DNA of 12,618 bases from assembly GCA_902496505.1 (NCBI GenBank), contig CABVBB010000021.1, forward strand, positions 1 to 12,618, given 5' to 3'. The translations under genes were made by a program, and so were the position numbers. Below, piece by piece: positions 1-7,400 of this stretch; positions within the stretch are counted from its first letter, which is position 1; each line of letters starts with the position of its first letter. Under the pieces are notes generated by a model. That model ran no database searches. It had not been told where the DNA came from and was given only the letters and a program-made list of their open reading frames with translations. The DNA comes from an uncultured Peptococcaceae bacterium. Lineage in GTDB: Bacteria > Bacillota > Peptococcia > Peptococcales > Peptococcaceae.

Positions 1-1
1 G

Positions 2-2548
2 CTGTACGATCTGACTGGCGTGCAGATGCTGCAGGAATCTCTGCAAGTACAAATCAATGAGGCGAAGAAATTCGCAGATGATGAAAACTATACCTCAGCA
101 AGCAGAAAAATTTTGACTGAGGCGATTGCTAAAGCAGAGGCATTTTTGTCTACTAATGATGAAGCGCATTATATAGCGGCGGCGAACGATATAAAAGTTG
201 CCATTGACGCTCTGCGTACGGCTGTCCCAGCAAAAGATGGCCAGGTCGATCTCAGCGGTCAAACGGCGGATAAAGTCGGGATCGAGGTTTCTGGTAAGTC
301 TTTGACTATCGAGCAGGGTGAAGGGCAAGCGGAGGCTTATCTGGAACTTGCTGCTGATCAAAAAACGCCGCAGATCACTGCACAAGGCACGCTGAACGGC
401 CAGGCTGTGACGCTGGCGATCCCAGAGCAAACGGCTGCCAGCGCGGAGACGATCCTCTTGCCGCGGGCGCAGGATACGCGGGATACAGCAGTGTTGACAG
501 CGCTGCAAAATAAGCTTCAGTCCAATGTGACTGTTCGCCAGCATATCCAGGTGGGCGGCACAGAGACCATCACTTTTGACCAATTTGTCACGCTGACTTT
601 TGCGGATGCAGCTGATTGTCAGGCGGCGTACATCGATCATAGCGGCGGGTTGCATCTGATCGGCACCGATGCCAGCCAAAACGAATATTACGAGATCAGT
701 GATCATGATCTGGTGATCCATACCAAACATTTTTCCAGCTTTGTGGCGTACCAGACGTCTTCGTCAGGGGGCGGCAGTAGTGCACCGATGGTGCAGATCA
801 CGGTGGATGCGTCGCGGGCAGCGGGGAGTTTTGGGGAAATCAGCGGAACGGTGCCTTATTATGATGGTTTAGATGTGGTGCAGGCACTGAAAAATTTCCT
901 GGGCGACGATCAGGTCACGGTGGAGAACAATTATTATGTTACGGCTGTCAAGGGCTTGGCGCAGCTGGACTGCGGCCCGGAGAGCGGCTGGATGTACAGT
1001 GTCAATGGCGTGTTCCCCGAAGTCGGCGCGCAGAAATTGGCCGCAGGGGACGATCTATATTGGGGCTATACGCTGAATATGGGCGCTGACCTCAAGGGTG
1101 GTTCTGCCGCAGCAGGCGGTGCAGTCGTGGTGCCGATCACTGCTGAGAAACGGGAGGCCGTGGCCTCTGCGGTGGAAAAAGCGCTGGCTAAGGTGCAGCA
1201 GGCCGTACTGCAATCGGAGAGTCTGAGCGCTTGGCAGGCTTTTGGCTTGGCGGCCAGCGGTGCAAAGGTGCCCGACGGTACGTATGAAGCGCTGGTGAGC
1301 GAGGTGCAGTCAGCCCAGGGCAGCTTCCGCAAGGTGACCGATACAGAAAAAATGGTCCTGGCAGTGACGGCCTTGGGTCATGATGCTGCTGGGATCGGCG
1401 GCTATGACCTGGTGGCAGCGATCTACGATCATCCAGATCTGACCCGTCAGGGCAGCAATGGCCTGACCTACGCGCTGCTGGCTTTGGACAGCGCGAAGTA
1501 TACCGTGCCGAAAGAGGCGCGCTGGACGCGGGAAAAATTGGTGAGCACGCTGTTAGGGGAGCAGAACAGCGACGGCGGCTTTGCGCTCACCAAAGGTTCG
1601 CCCAGTGATGTGGATCTGACGGCTATGGCGCTGCAAGCTTTGGCGCCGTATCGCAGTCAGGCTGAGGTGGATCAGAGCATCGAGCGGGCGCTTCATTATC
1701 TCAGTCAGGCGCAGCGAGAGGACGCGGGCTTTGCCAGCCGCGGTGTGGTCAACAGCGAAAGCGCGGCGCAGGTCTTATTGGCGCTGACGGCGCTGGAGAT
1801 CGATCCTTTGACAGACGGCCGCTTCATCAAGGATAAAGTGACCGTGCTGGATCAGCTGCTGGCTTATCAGCAGCCGGAGGGGACGTTCAGCCACCTGCCG
1901 GGCGGCGAAAGCGACGTCATGGCGACGGAGCAGGGACTCTTGGCCTTGACGGCTGTGCAGCGTTTTCTGGACGGCGGCCACAGTATTTTCACAGGATTTA
2001 AAGTGGCGCAGAGCCCCGGCAGAACGTTCACCGACAGCTATTCGATCTCGCCTTGGGCAGCTGAGGCGGTGCAGCAGGCGCTGGCCCAGGGGTATCTGGC
2101 GGGCTATGCAGATGGCAGCTTCCGACCCCAGCAGCCGGTGACGCGGGCAGAATTCACCGCTATGGTGCTGCGGGCGCAGGGCTGGTCGGAAAACAGCGCC
2201 CAGTCTGCACCGTTTAACGATACCGCCGGTACGTGGTATGCCCAGACCGCAGCTGCCGCCTATGAGCACGGCCTGGTACGCGGAGCGGACGGCGCCTTTC
2301 AGGGCGCGCGCGCCATCACTCGCGAGGAAATGGCGGCCATGCTCTGCCGGGCCAAGGGGCTTTCTGAAAGCGCACAGCCCCTTGATTTCAGCGATCAGGC
2401 AGCGATCTCGCTTTGGGCTGTCGGTGCGGTGACGGCGGTGTACGAAAATGGTCTCATGGTCGGCGACGGAGAGCGCATCGATCCCCAAGGGCTAGTCACG
2501 CGTGAAATGGCTGCTGCCACTATTTGGCGGCTGGCCGGGCAGCATTGA
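2..2548 (+). CDS. SLH-anchored surface protein with DUF4430 (transcobalamin-like) and alpha-toroid domains, 5' partial
   Basis: The reading frame is open to the left edge, so the N-terminus is missing; a GTG at base 20 is internal and has no convincing ribosome site. Numbering residues from that GTG: a FIVAR-like helical segment (about 1-70), a beta-rich region with a Ser/Gly linker (to about 255), DUF4430 (about 257-357, with the GWMYSVNG motif), then an all-alpha toroid of prenyltransferase/terpenoid-cyclase-like repeats (about 375-655, including SDGGFAL and a DVDLTAMALQAL helix), then three SLH repeats starting near 670, 732 and 790 (motifs TRAE, TREE, TREM). SLH repeats normally bind secondary cell wall polymer, so this should be wall-anchored outside the membrane. 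DUF4430 is related to the C-terminal domain of transcobalamin; with a toroid it recalls intrinsic factor. A corrinoid-binding role is inferred from this and from the ECF operon downstream. Alternatives are another hydrophobic ligand or a purely adhesive role. Confidence 0.9.
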   Translation: MYDLTGVQMLQESLQVQINEAKKFADDENYTSASRKILTEAIAKAEAFLSTNDEAHYIAAANDIKVAIDALRTAVPAKDGQVDLSGQTADKVGIEVSGKSLTIEQGEGQAEAYLELAADQKTPQITAQGTLNGQAVTLAIPEQTAASAETILLPRAQDTRDTAVLTALQNKLQSNVTVRQHIQVGGTETITFDQFVTLTFADAADCQAAYIDHSGGLHLIGTDASQNEYYEISDHDLVIHTKHFSSFVAYQTSSSGGGSSAPMVQITVDASRAAGSFGEISGTVPYYDGLDVVQALKNFLGDDQVTVENNYYVTAVKGLAQLDCGPESGWMYSVNGVFPEVGAQKLAAGDDLYWGYTLNMGADLKGGSAAAGGAVVVPITAEKREAVASAVEKALAKVQQAVLQSESLSAWQAFGLAASGAKVPDGTYEALVSEVQSAQGSFRKVTDTEKMVLAVTALGHDAAGIGGYDLVAAIYDHPDLTRQGSNGLTYALLALDSAKYTVPKEARWTREKLVSTLLGEQNSDGGFALTKGSPSDVDLTAMALQALAPYRSQAEVDQSIERALHYLSQAQREDAGFASRGVVNSESAAQVLLALTALEIDPLTDGRFIKDKVTVLDQLLAYQQPEGTFSHLPGGESDVMATEQGLLALTAVQRFLDGGHSIFTGFKVAQSPGRTFTDSYSISPWAAEAVQQALAQGYLAGYADGSFRPQQPVTRAEFTAMVLRAQGWSENSAQSAPFNDTAGTWYAQTAAAAYEHGLVRGADGAFQGARAITREEMAAMLCRAKGLSESAQPLDFSDQAAISLWAVGAVTAVYENGLMVGDGERIDPQGLVTREMAAATIWRLAGQH

Positions 2549-2572
2549 CAATTCGTGCAGATACGGTAAAAT
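2545..2572 (+). promoter_or_regulatory. Sigma-A-like promoter upstream of the lipoprotein/ECF operon
   Basis: A perfect -35 TTGACA (2545-2550) is followed after 16 bases by TAAAAT (2567-2572), five of six matches to the -10 consensus. The -35 box overlaps the TGA stop of the surface protein gene. The predicted start near 2579 lies just before a terminator-like hairpin, which is an unusual order. Confidence 0.6.
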
Positions 2573-2582
2573 AGAGGAAAAG

Positions 2583-2607
2583 AGGGTGTCCGTCAGACAC
2601 CCTTTTT
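2583..2607 (+). terminator. Intrinsic terminator or attenuator between the surface protein and lipoprotein genes
   Basis: The stem GGGTGTC (2584-2590) and GACACCC (2596-2602) pairs perfectly over seven base pairs around a five-base loop, extended by an A-T pair, and is followed by five T (2603-2607). It ends ten bases before the ribosome site of the next gene. It should end transcripts from upstream, but it also lies downstream of the predicted promoter at 2545-2572, so it may act as an attenuator. Confidence 0.75.
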
Positions 2608-2616
2608 AACCCTACC

Positions 2617-2624
2617 AAGGAGGA
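2617..2624 (+). promoter_or_regulatory. Ribosome binding site that selects the third of three ATG codons
   Basis: AAGGAGGA sits just before three tandem ATG codons (2625, 2628, 2631). Counting from GGAGG, the spacing is 1, 4 and 7 bases, so the third ATG is best placed for initiation. Confidence 0.7.
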
Positions 2625-2630
2625 ATGATG

Positions 2631-4082
2631 ATGAATAGACAACGCAAAGCTTTCCAGCTGATCAGCCTGTTTTTGCTGGTGATGCTGGTGTTCACAGGCT
2701 GTGGTGATAAAAAACAGACGCCGGCTGCGGAGGAAAATATGGATCAAACGGCGCAGACTGCCCTGACGGCGGGGGTGGACTATCTGCGCAGTCAGTTGGA
2801 ACTCTCCACTTACAGCAGCGACAATGATGATCTGGTGTATTTGCTGGCGCGGGCCGGTCTATTGACCGAGGCAGACGCAGCAGCTTATGAGGAAGGTCTC
2901 ACCGCGGCTATCAAGAGCAGCTGGGATCTGGAAAAGGTCACCCAGTGGCAGAAGATCGCCTTTGCCGTGGCAGCAGCCGGCGGTGATCCCAGCGATCAGG
3001 CGGGCATGGACTTTTTGTCTATGGTGCTGTCTTATGATGTGACTGATGAAAACAATGAAGTGGACCTCTATGTGCTCAACAGCAAGCTCTTAGCAGCCGG
3101 CGCTTTTGGTGATCCGATGCAGGATGCGCGCATCGCAGCGGATATGGTGCTGGCCAAGCAGAATGCTGATGGGGCCTTTGAGGATCAGTGGGGCACCACG
3201 CTGGATTCCACCTCTATGACCTTGCAGGCCCTAGCGGCCAGCGGTCTGGCGGAGGAAGAGGATGTGAGCGCGGCTGTGGAAAAGGCTGTGGCTTATCTGA
3301 GCAGCCAGCAAGGGACCGACGGGAGCTTTTTGTTCAGCGATACGCCCAGCATAACCAGTACCGCACAGGCCTGCACGGCCCTGGCTGCTTGGGGGATCGA
3401 TCCGGCCAGCGATCAGCGTTTCATCAAGGAGGGCCACAGCGCTTGGGAAGCCTTGGTGACAATGTATCAGCAGGAATTAGAAGCCAGCGAGGCAGAGGCC
3501 GACTTCTACGCGCGGATGCAGGGCGCTATGGGGCTTGCGGCTGGCTTGCGGCTGCATAATGGCGAGGAACCCTATTATACCGATGGCCTCTTTGCCGTTC
3601 CAGCACCGGAAGAAACGCCTCGTCTGCAAAAGACAGACGAAGGCGCCAAAGACGCCCAGCCTCAGGCTGGCGCGCCGGCTGCTGCCAGCGGGGAGACGCC
3701 GCAGAGTGCAGAGTCTGCCGCCGAACCGCAGCCCGAGACCGTGACAGTCGCCATAAAGGGCGATGAGGAGACGATCCTGGCGCCCGTGGCTGTGGCCTGG
3801 GAGGAGGGCGACACGGCTTACAGCGTGCTCAAACGGGCCGCTGAAGCGCAGGACATCGCAGTGGAGATCAGCGGCAGCGGCCGCAAGGCGTATGTGGAGG
3901 GTATCGGCGATCTGTACGAATTTGACAAAGGCGCGACCAGCGGCTGGCTTTATGAGGTCAACGGCACCTTCCCCAATAAAAGCGCAGGCGGCTATACAGT
4001 AGCAGCCGGCGACAGCGTGACTTGGCACTATACGCTGGATATGGGCAAGGATGTCGGGGCAGCGCCGGGAGGCCAGCAATGA
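2631..4082 (+). CDS. Lipoprotein with alpha-toroid and C-terminal DUF4430 domain, predicted substrate binder of the ECF operon
   Basis: Starting at the third ATG gives 483 residues; two in-frame ATGs lie just upstream. A basic N-terminus and hydrophobic stretch lead to a lipobox-like VFTGC with Cys24, so the protein is probably lipid-anchored on the outer face of the membrane. Residues about 30-320 form terpenoid-cyclase-like toroid repeats (ADGAFEDQW, GTDGSFLFSD). A Pro/Ala/Glu/Gln-rich linker (about 324-370) leads to DUF4430 (about 371-480), with GWLYEVNG at 438-445 and an ending much like that of the DUF4430 in the upstream surface protein. Toroid then beta domain is the domain order of intrinsic factor and transcobalamin. 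Its stop overlaps the ecfT start (ATGA), so it is first in the transporter operon. Corrinoid binding is inferred; the lipid anchor and domain calls are read from the sequence. The -3 lipobox residue is Phe, less usual than Leu. Confidence 0.88.
   Translation: MNRQRKAFQLISLFLLVMLVFTGCGDKKQTPAAEENMDQTAQTALTAGVDYLRSQLELSTYSSDNDDLVYLLARAGLLTEADAAAYEEGLTAAIKSSWDLEKVTQWQKIAFAVAAAGGDPSDQAGMDFLSMVLSYDVTDENNEVDLYVLNSKLLAAGAFGDPMQDARIAADMVLAKQNADGAFEDQWGTTLDSTSMTLQALAASGLAEEEDVSAAVEKAVAYLSSQQGTDGSFLFSDTPSITSTAQACTALAAWGIDPASDQRFIKEGHSAWEALVTMYQQELEASEAEADFYARMQGAMGLAAGLRLHNGEEPYYTDGLFAVPAPEETPRLQKTDEGAKDAQPQAGAPAAASGETPQSAESAAEPQPETVTVAIKGDEETILAPVAVAWEEGDTAYSVLKRAAEAQDIAVEISGSGRKAYVEGIGDLYEFDKGATSGWLYEVNGTFPNKSAGGYTVAAGDSVTWHYTLDMGKDVGAAPGGQQ
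4067..4072 (+). promoter_or_regulatory. Ribosome binding site setting the ecfT start inside the lipoprotein gene
   Basis: GGGAGG lies six bases before the ATG at 4079. This favours that start over an upstream in-frame start near 4022, which would add 19 residues overlapping the DUF4430 coding region. Confidence 0.65.
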
Positions 4083-5002
4083 GAGGCGCCTTTGCGCAGA
4101 CCCATCCCGCTGTAGGCCTGGCGTACTACATAGCGGTCATTTTTCTGGCGGCGGTCATTCGGGCGCCGCTTTTTTTGGCCTGCGCGCTGCTGGCGGTGGT
4201 GCTGGTCAATATCACCTTGGACGGCGGCCGTCAGCTGAGGCGGTATGTAAAATTTTATCTGCTGCTGGCAGCCGTGATGACGCTCATGAATCCCTTGTTC
4301 TCGCACCGCGGGGCGACGACGCTTTTCCTTTTGGGCGACAATCGGGTGACGCTGGAAGCGTTGATCTATGGGCTGACCTCAGCTATGTCGCTTTTGGTCA
4401 TCGTCCTGAGCTTCGTTTCCTTTGATCTGGTGATCAGCGGGGACAAATTTTTGTACCTTTTTGGCCGTATCGCCCGGCAGTCGGCGCTGCTGGCCATGAT
4501 GGCGCTGGCCTTCATCCCCAGGCTGCGGGGACGCTTGGATGAATTGGCGCTGGTGCAGCGGACGCGGGGCAGTGACGGTCAGAGCGGCACGTGGCGCGAG
4601 CGCGGGCAGCTGGCTATGGAAATGGTGAGCGCGCTTACCGCCTGGACGCTGGAGGACGGTGCGCTCACTGCTCAGTCTATGACCGCCCGCGGCTACGGTC
4701 TGCGCCGCCAACGCTCGCTTTACAGCAGTTACCCTTGGCAGCGGCGGGACAGTGGTTTTTTGGCGCTGCTCCTGCTTTTGGCTGGCGCACTGGCCTGGTG
4801 CTGGCCGCAGGCTGCTCAAGGGTTTACCATTTATCCGCGGTTGACGGGACTGGATTGGACCCAGCCTTTGGCCTGGCTGGCGCTGGCTTTATATTTGGCG
4901 ATCCTAGCGCTGCCGATAGGGGTGCAGCTTGAGGAAGCAGGCCGCTTTTGGCTGTGGGAACGGCGCTGTAGCGCGCGGAGAAGAAAGGGGGCGGACGCAT
5001 GA
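4079..5002 (+). CDS. ecfT: ECF transporter transmembrane T component (EcfT/CbiQ family)
   Basis: The product is 307 residues from ATG 4079, whose first bases overlap the lipoprotein stop. It is the membrane scaffold that couples ATP hydrolysis in the EcfA domains to toppling of the substrate-binding S component. The N-terminus (THPAVGLAYY) resembles the HP motif that opens CbiQ/EcfT proteins. A group of hydrophobic helices (about 12-150) is followed by a cytoplasmic coupling region with two Arg-Gly motifs, TRG at 162-164 and ARGYG at 203-207. These match the paired ARG-type motifs by which T components dock onto the two ATPases. Two further membrane segments lie near 228-246 and 265-285, and the tail is basic. 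The stop overlaps the ATPase start (ATGA), implying translational coupling. Family assignment is firm; the substrate depends on the S component. Confidence 0.9.
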   Translation: MRGAFAQTHPAVGLAYYIAVIFLAAVIRAPLFLACALLAVVLVNITLDGGRQLRRYVKFYLLLAAVMTLMNPLFSHRGATTLFLLGDNRVTLEALIYGLTSAMSLLVIVLSFVSFDLVISGDKFLYLFGRIARQSALLAMMALAFIPRLRGRLDELALVQRTRGSDGQSGTWRERGQLAMEMVSALTAWTLEDGALTAQSMTARGYGLRRQRSLYSSYPWQRRDSGFLALLLLLAGALAWCWPQAAQGFTIYPRLTGLDWTQPLAWLALALYLAILALPIGVQLEEAGRFWLWERRCSARRRKGADA

Positions 5003-6636
5003 GTCTCTTGGCACTCGAGCAGTTTGGATTCACTTATGAAGGCAGCACGCAGCCTGCACTTGCCGGGATCGACCTGACGGTAGAAGAAGGTCAGTGGCTT
5101 TTGCTCTGCGGCCCCACCGGGAGCGGCAAAAGCACGCTGCTGCGCGCGCTCAAGCCGCTCGTTGCGCCAGCGGGCAGGCAGAGCGGCACACTGTACTATG
5201 ATGGCGTGCCTATGGCTTTGCTGAGCGCGGAACGGCAGGCGCAGGAGATCGGCCTCGTCCTGCAAAAGGGCGAGGAGCAGATGGTCATGGAAGTGGTCTG
5301 GCAGGAACTGGCCTTTCCCTTAGAAAATTTGGCCGTGCCGCAGGCGGAGATGCGGGCGCGTATTGCCGAGCTGGCCAGTTTTTTTGGCCTGACGCCCCTA
5401 TTGGAGGAGCGGCTGCTGGCGCTTTCCGGCGGACAGAAGCAGATCATCAATCTGGCCTCAGTGCTGATGATGCGGCCGCGGGTGCTGCTCCTCGATGAAC
5501 CGCTGGCCCAGCTCGATCCGGTCATGGTGCGGGATTTCGTCCAGTTTTTGCAGACGCTGCACGATGAACTGGGCCTGACGATCATCATCGCTGAGCATCA
5601 TTTAGAACCGCTGCTGCCGCTGGTGCAGCGGGTGCTGGTGCTGGAGGACGGACACTTGGCCGTGGATGGCAGCGCTGCGGAGGCCTGCCGCTATTTCGCC
5701 CAGCGGGCGAACTTGACTGATTACATCCCCGATCTGGTCCGTCTCTATACGCGGACAGCTGAGACAGGGACGGCGGCGCTGCCCCTATCGGTACGGGAGG
5801 CCAAGCAATGGGCTGCCGGACGCCATTGGCAGGCCAAGCCCCATGCGCGCCGCACTGGCGGAGATGTGGTGCTGGCGGCGCGGGAGGTCTACTTCCGCTA
5901 CGACCGCAGTACGGACGATGTGCTGAAAGGGCTGGACTGCACTCTGCGCAAGGGGCAGATCACTGCTATCCTGGGCGGCAACGGCTCCGGCAAAAGCACG
6001 CTGCTCAAGGTACTCTTCGGCGCGCTGCCGCCGCAGCGGGGACGCATCATGCTCAATGGCCGTCCCTTGCGTCGCTTGAGCACCGCTCAGCTGGCAGCAG
6101 AGATCGGCTATCTCGCTCAAGATCCGGCCGCCTATTTTCTCTGCACCAGCGTAGCGGAGGAGATCAGACGGCATGACGAGCGGCTGGGCAGCGCTCGGGA
6201 CGAAGCCTGGCTCCAGTGGCTGCGAACGCTCTTTTTGGAGGAAGCTTGGCAGACGCGCCATCCCTACGATCTCTCCGGCGGTCAGCAGCAGCGGCTGGCG
6301 CTGTATCTCGTGCTGAGCCGCAGACCGCAGGTCCTATTGCTGGATGAACCCACCCGCGGCTTGGATCCTGTGGGCCGCCATGCTTTGGCGCAGGTGCTGG
6401 CGGCCCTTTGCCAACAAGGGCTGGCTATCGTTTTGGTAACGCATGATCTGGAATTCGCCGCCGCTTATGCCGACGTCTGCGGTATGCTTTTCCAAGGCGA
6501 GCTGTCCGAATTGGTCAGTGCACCGACGTTTTTTGCCGGCAATCATTTTTATACCACAGCAGTGAACAAAGTGTTCGGCGCTTGGCTGCCAGAAGCGGTC
6601 ACGGCTGAGGATGTGGAGGAGGTCCCTCATGCGTAA
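4999..6636 (+). CDS. ECF transporter fused double ATP-binding protein (EcfA1-EcfA2 type)
   Basis: This 545-residue protein holds two complete ABC ATPase domains in one chain, where many ECF systems use two separate subunits. Domain 1 has Walker A GPTGSGKS (38-45), Q-loop Gln89, signature LSGGQ (142-146), Walker B ending LLLDEP with catalytic Glu167, and switch His200. Domain 2 has Walker A GGNGSGKST (326-334), Q-loop Gln374, signature LSGGQ (425-429), Walker B with Glu450, and switch His482. All key residues are present in both halves, so both ATP sites should be active. The start ATG overlaps the ecfT stop, and a G-rich ribosome site (near 4985-4991) precedes it. Its 3' end overlaps the S-component start by eight bases. 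This is the usual set-up of a dedicated (group I) ECF transporter, in which T, A and S are encoded together. Confidence 0.93.
   Translation: MSLLALEQFGFTYEGSTQPALAGIDLTVEEGQWLLLCGPTGSGKSTLLRALKPLVAPAGRQSGTLYYDGVPMALLSAERQAQEIGLVLQKGEEQMVMEVVWQELAFPLENLAVPQAEMRARIAELASFFGLTPLLEERLLALSGGQKQIINLASVLMMRPRVLLLDEPLAQLDPVMVRDFVQFLQTLHDELGLTIIIAEHHLEPLLPLVQRVLVLEDGHLAVDGSAAEACRYFAQRANLTDYIPDLVRLYTRTAETGTAALPLSVREAKQWAAGRHWQAKPHARRTGGDVVLAAREVYFRYDRSTDDVLKGLDCTLRKGQITAILGGNGSGKSTLLKVLFGALPPQRGRIMLNGRPLRRLSTAQLAAEIGYLAQDPAAYFLCTSVAEEIRRHDERLGSARDEAWLQWLRTLFLEEAWQTRHPYDLSGGQQQRLALYLVLSRRPQVLLLDEPTRGLDPVGRHALAQVLAALCQQGLAIVLVTHDLEFAAAYADVCGMLFQGELSELVSAPTFFAGNHFYTTAVNKVFGAWLPEAVTAEDVEEVPHA
6615..6622 (+). 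promoter_or_regulatory. Ribosome binding site setting the S-component start
   Basis: GGAGGAGG lies six bases before the ATG at 6629. An upstream in-frame ATG at 6611 would place this motif inside its own coding region and add only six residues, so 6629 is preferred. Confidence 0.7.
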
Positions 6637-7300
6637 AGGACTCTGGCTGGCGACCTTCGCCGTCTTTGCCGGCGTGCTGGCTACCAGCTTTTTTTGGTAT
6701 CAGAAATGGTACTGGCCAGCGGCGCTGCTGCTCCTCATAGTGACCTTCATCCCGTTTTACGCCCGTTTTGAAGGCCGACGGGTGCGGGCAGAAGAGATCG
6801 TGCTCTTGGCTGAATTGGCCGCCATCGCTGCGGTGGTGCGCGTGCCCTTTGCCGCCATCCCCAGCGTGCAGCCCACCTCCTTCGTCGTCATGACCGCTGG
6901 AGCGGCCTTAGGCGGTGAGCGCGGCTTTTTGGTCGGGAGCATGGCTGCGCTGGTCTCCAATATTTTTCTGGGGCAGGGTCCTTGGACGCCGTGGCAGATG
7001 TTTGCCTGGGGGATGATGGGGCTTTCGGCAGGCCTGCTGGCCAAAAGCTGCCTGGGGCAAAAACGCATGGTCAGGTTGATTTTTGGCTTTGGCTGGGGGC
7101 TGGTCTTCGGCTGGTTCATGAACCTCTGGTATCTCTGCAGTATGGGGCAGGAGGTATCCTGGCCGTTTTATTTTTTGGCCTGCCTGACCAGCCTGCCGAT
7201 GGATCTGGCCCACGGCGCGGGCAATGTCCTCTTTCTGCTCCTTTTTGAACGACAGTTTTGGGCCATCCTGCAGCGTATCCGCCTCAAATACCGACTCTAA
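6629..7300 (+). CDS. ECF transporter substrate-specific (S) component, probable corrinoid/vitamin type
   Basis: A 223-residue, very hydrophobic protein. Membrane segments appear near 5-23, 30-47, 57-77, 83-108, 122-140 and two or three more toward the C-terminus. Before the six-helix core typical of S components it seems to have two extra N-terminal helices. A loop-and-helix block (VPFAAIPSVQPTSF at 72-85 and SNIFLGQGPWTPWQ at 110-123) looks like a conserved ligand-facing region; I recall similar blocks in PF12822-type S components. AxxxA patterns suited to T-component contact occur at 14-18 and 61-65. It is the last gene of the operon and overlaps the ATPase gene by eight bases. The role is membrane capture of a vitamin-like substrate. 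The substrate is inferred to be a corrinoid from the neighbouring toroid/DUF4430 proteins; CbrT-like systems are the closest functional analogy known to me. Confidence 0.82.
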   Translation: MRKGLWLATFAVFAGVLATSFFWYQKWYWPAALLLLIVTFIPFYARFEGRRVRAEEIVLLAELAAIAAVVRVPFAAIPSVQPTSFVVMTAGAALGGERGFLVGSMAALVSNIFLGQGPWTPWQMFAWGMMGLSAGLLAKSCLGQKRMVRLIFGFGWGLVFGWFMNLWYLCSMGQEVSWPFYFLACLTSLPMDLAHGAGNVLFLLLFERQFWAILQRIRLKYRL

Positions 7301-7336
7301 CGAACGAAAAAATTTTTGCCAAGCGCTGCAACCTTT

Positions 7337-7365
7337 TTGACCTTTCGCCGTCTATAGGGTGTAAC
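7337..7365 (+). promoter_or_regulatory. Candidate sigma-A promoter for the secreted copper-amine-oxidase-N-like protein gene
   Basis: TTGACC (7337-7342; five of six matches) and TGTAAC (7360-7365; four of six) are separated by 17 bases. The start would be near 7372, leaving a leader of about 30 bases with an AGGAGGA site at 7386-7392. No convincing terminator separates it from the S-component gene, so read-through from the ECF operon is possible. Confidence 0.45.
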
Positions 7366-7400
7366 GCCAAAAAACAAGACCCTACAGGAGGATCATAACC

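Noticed and set aside
95..730. Long minus-strand open frame inside the surface protein gene
   Set aside because: It lies opposite a clear multi-domain coding region, has no ribosome site, and its protein looks random and rich in Arg, Cys and Ser.
2549..2624. Possible cobalamin riboswitch ahead of the ECF operon
   Set aside because: The interval is only 76 bases and is filled by a promoter, hairpin and ribosome site. No B12-box-like sequence is present in it or in the other intergenic regions. If a riboswitch exists, it should lie left of the window.
7301..7336. Terminator after the S-component gene
   Set aside because: There are A and T runs and a TTGC/GCAA pair, but the stem is only four pairs, so no real hairpin is supported.
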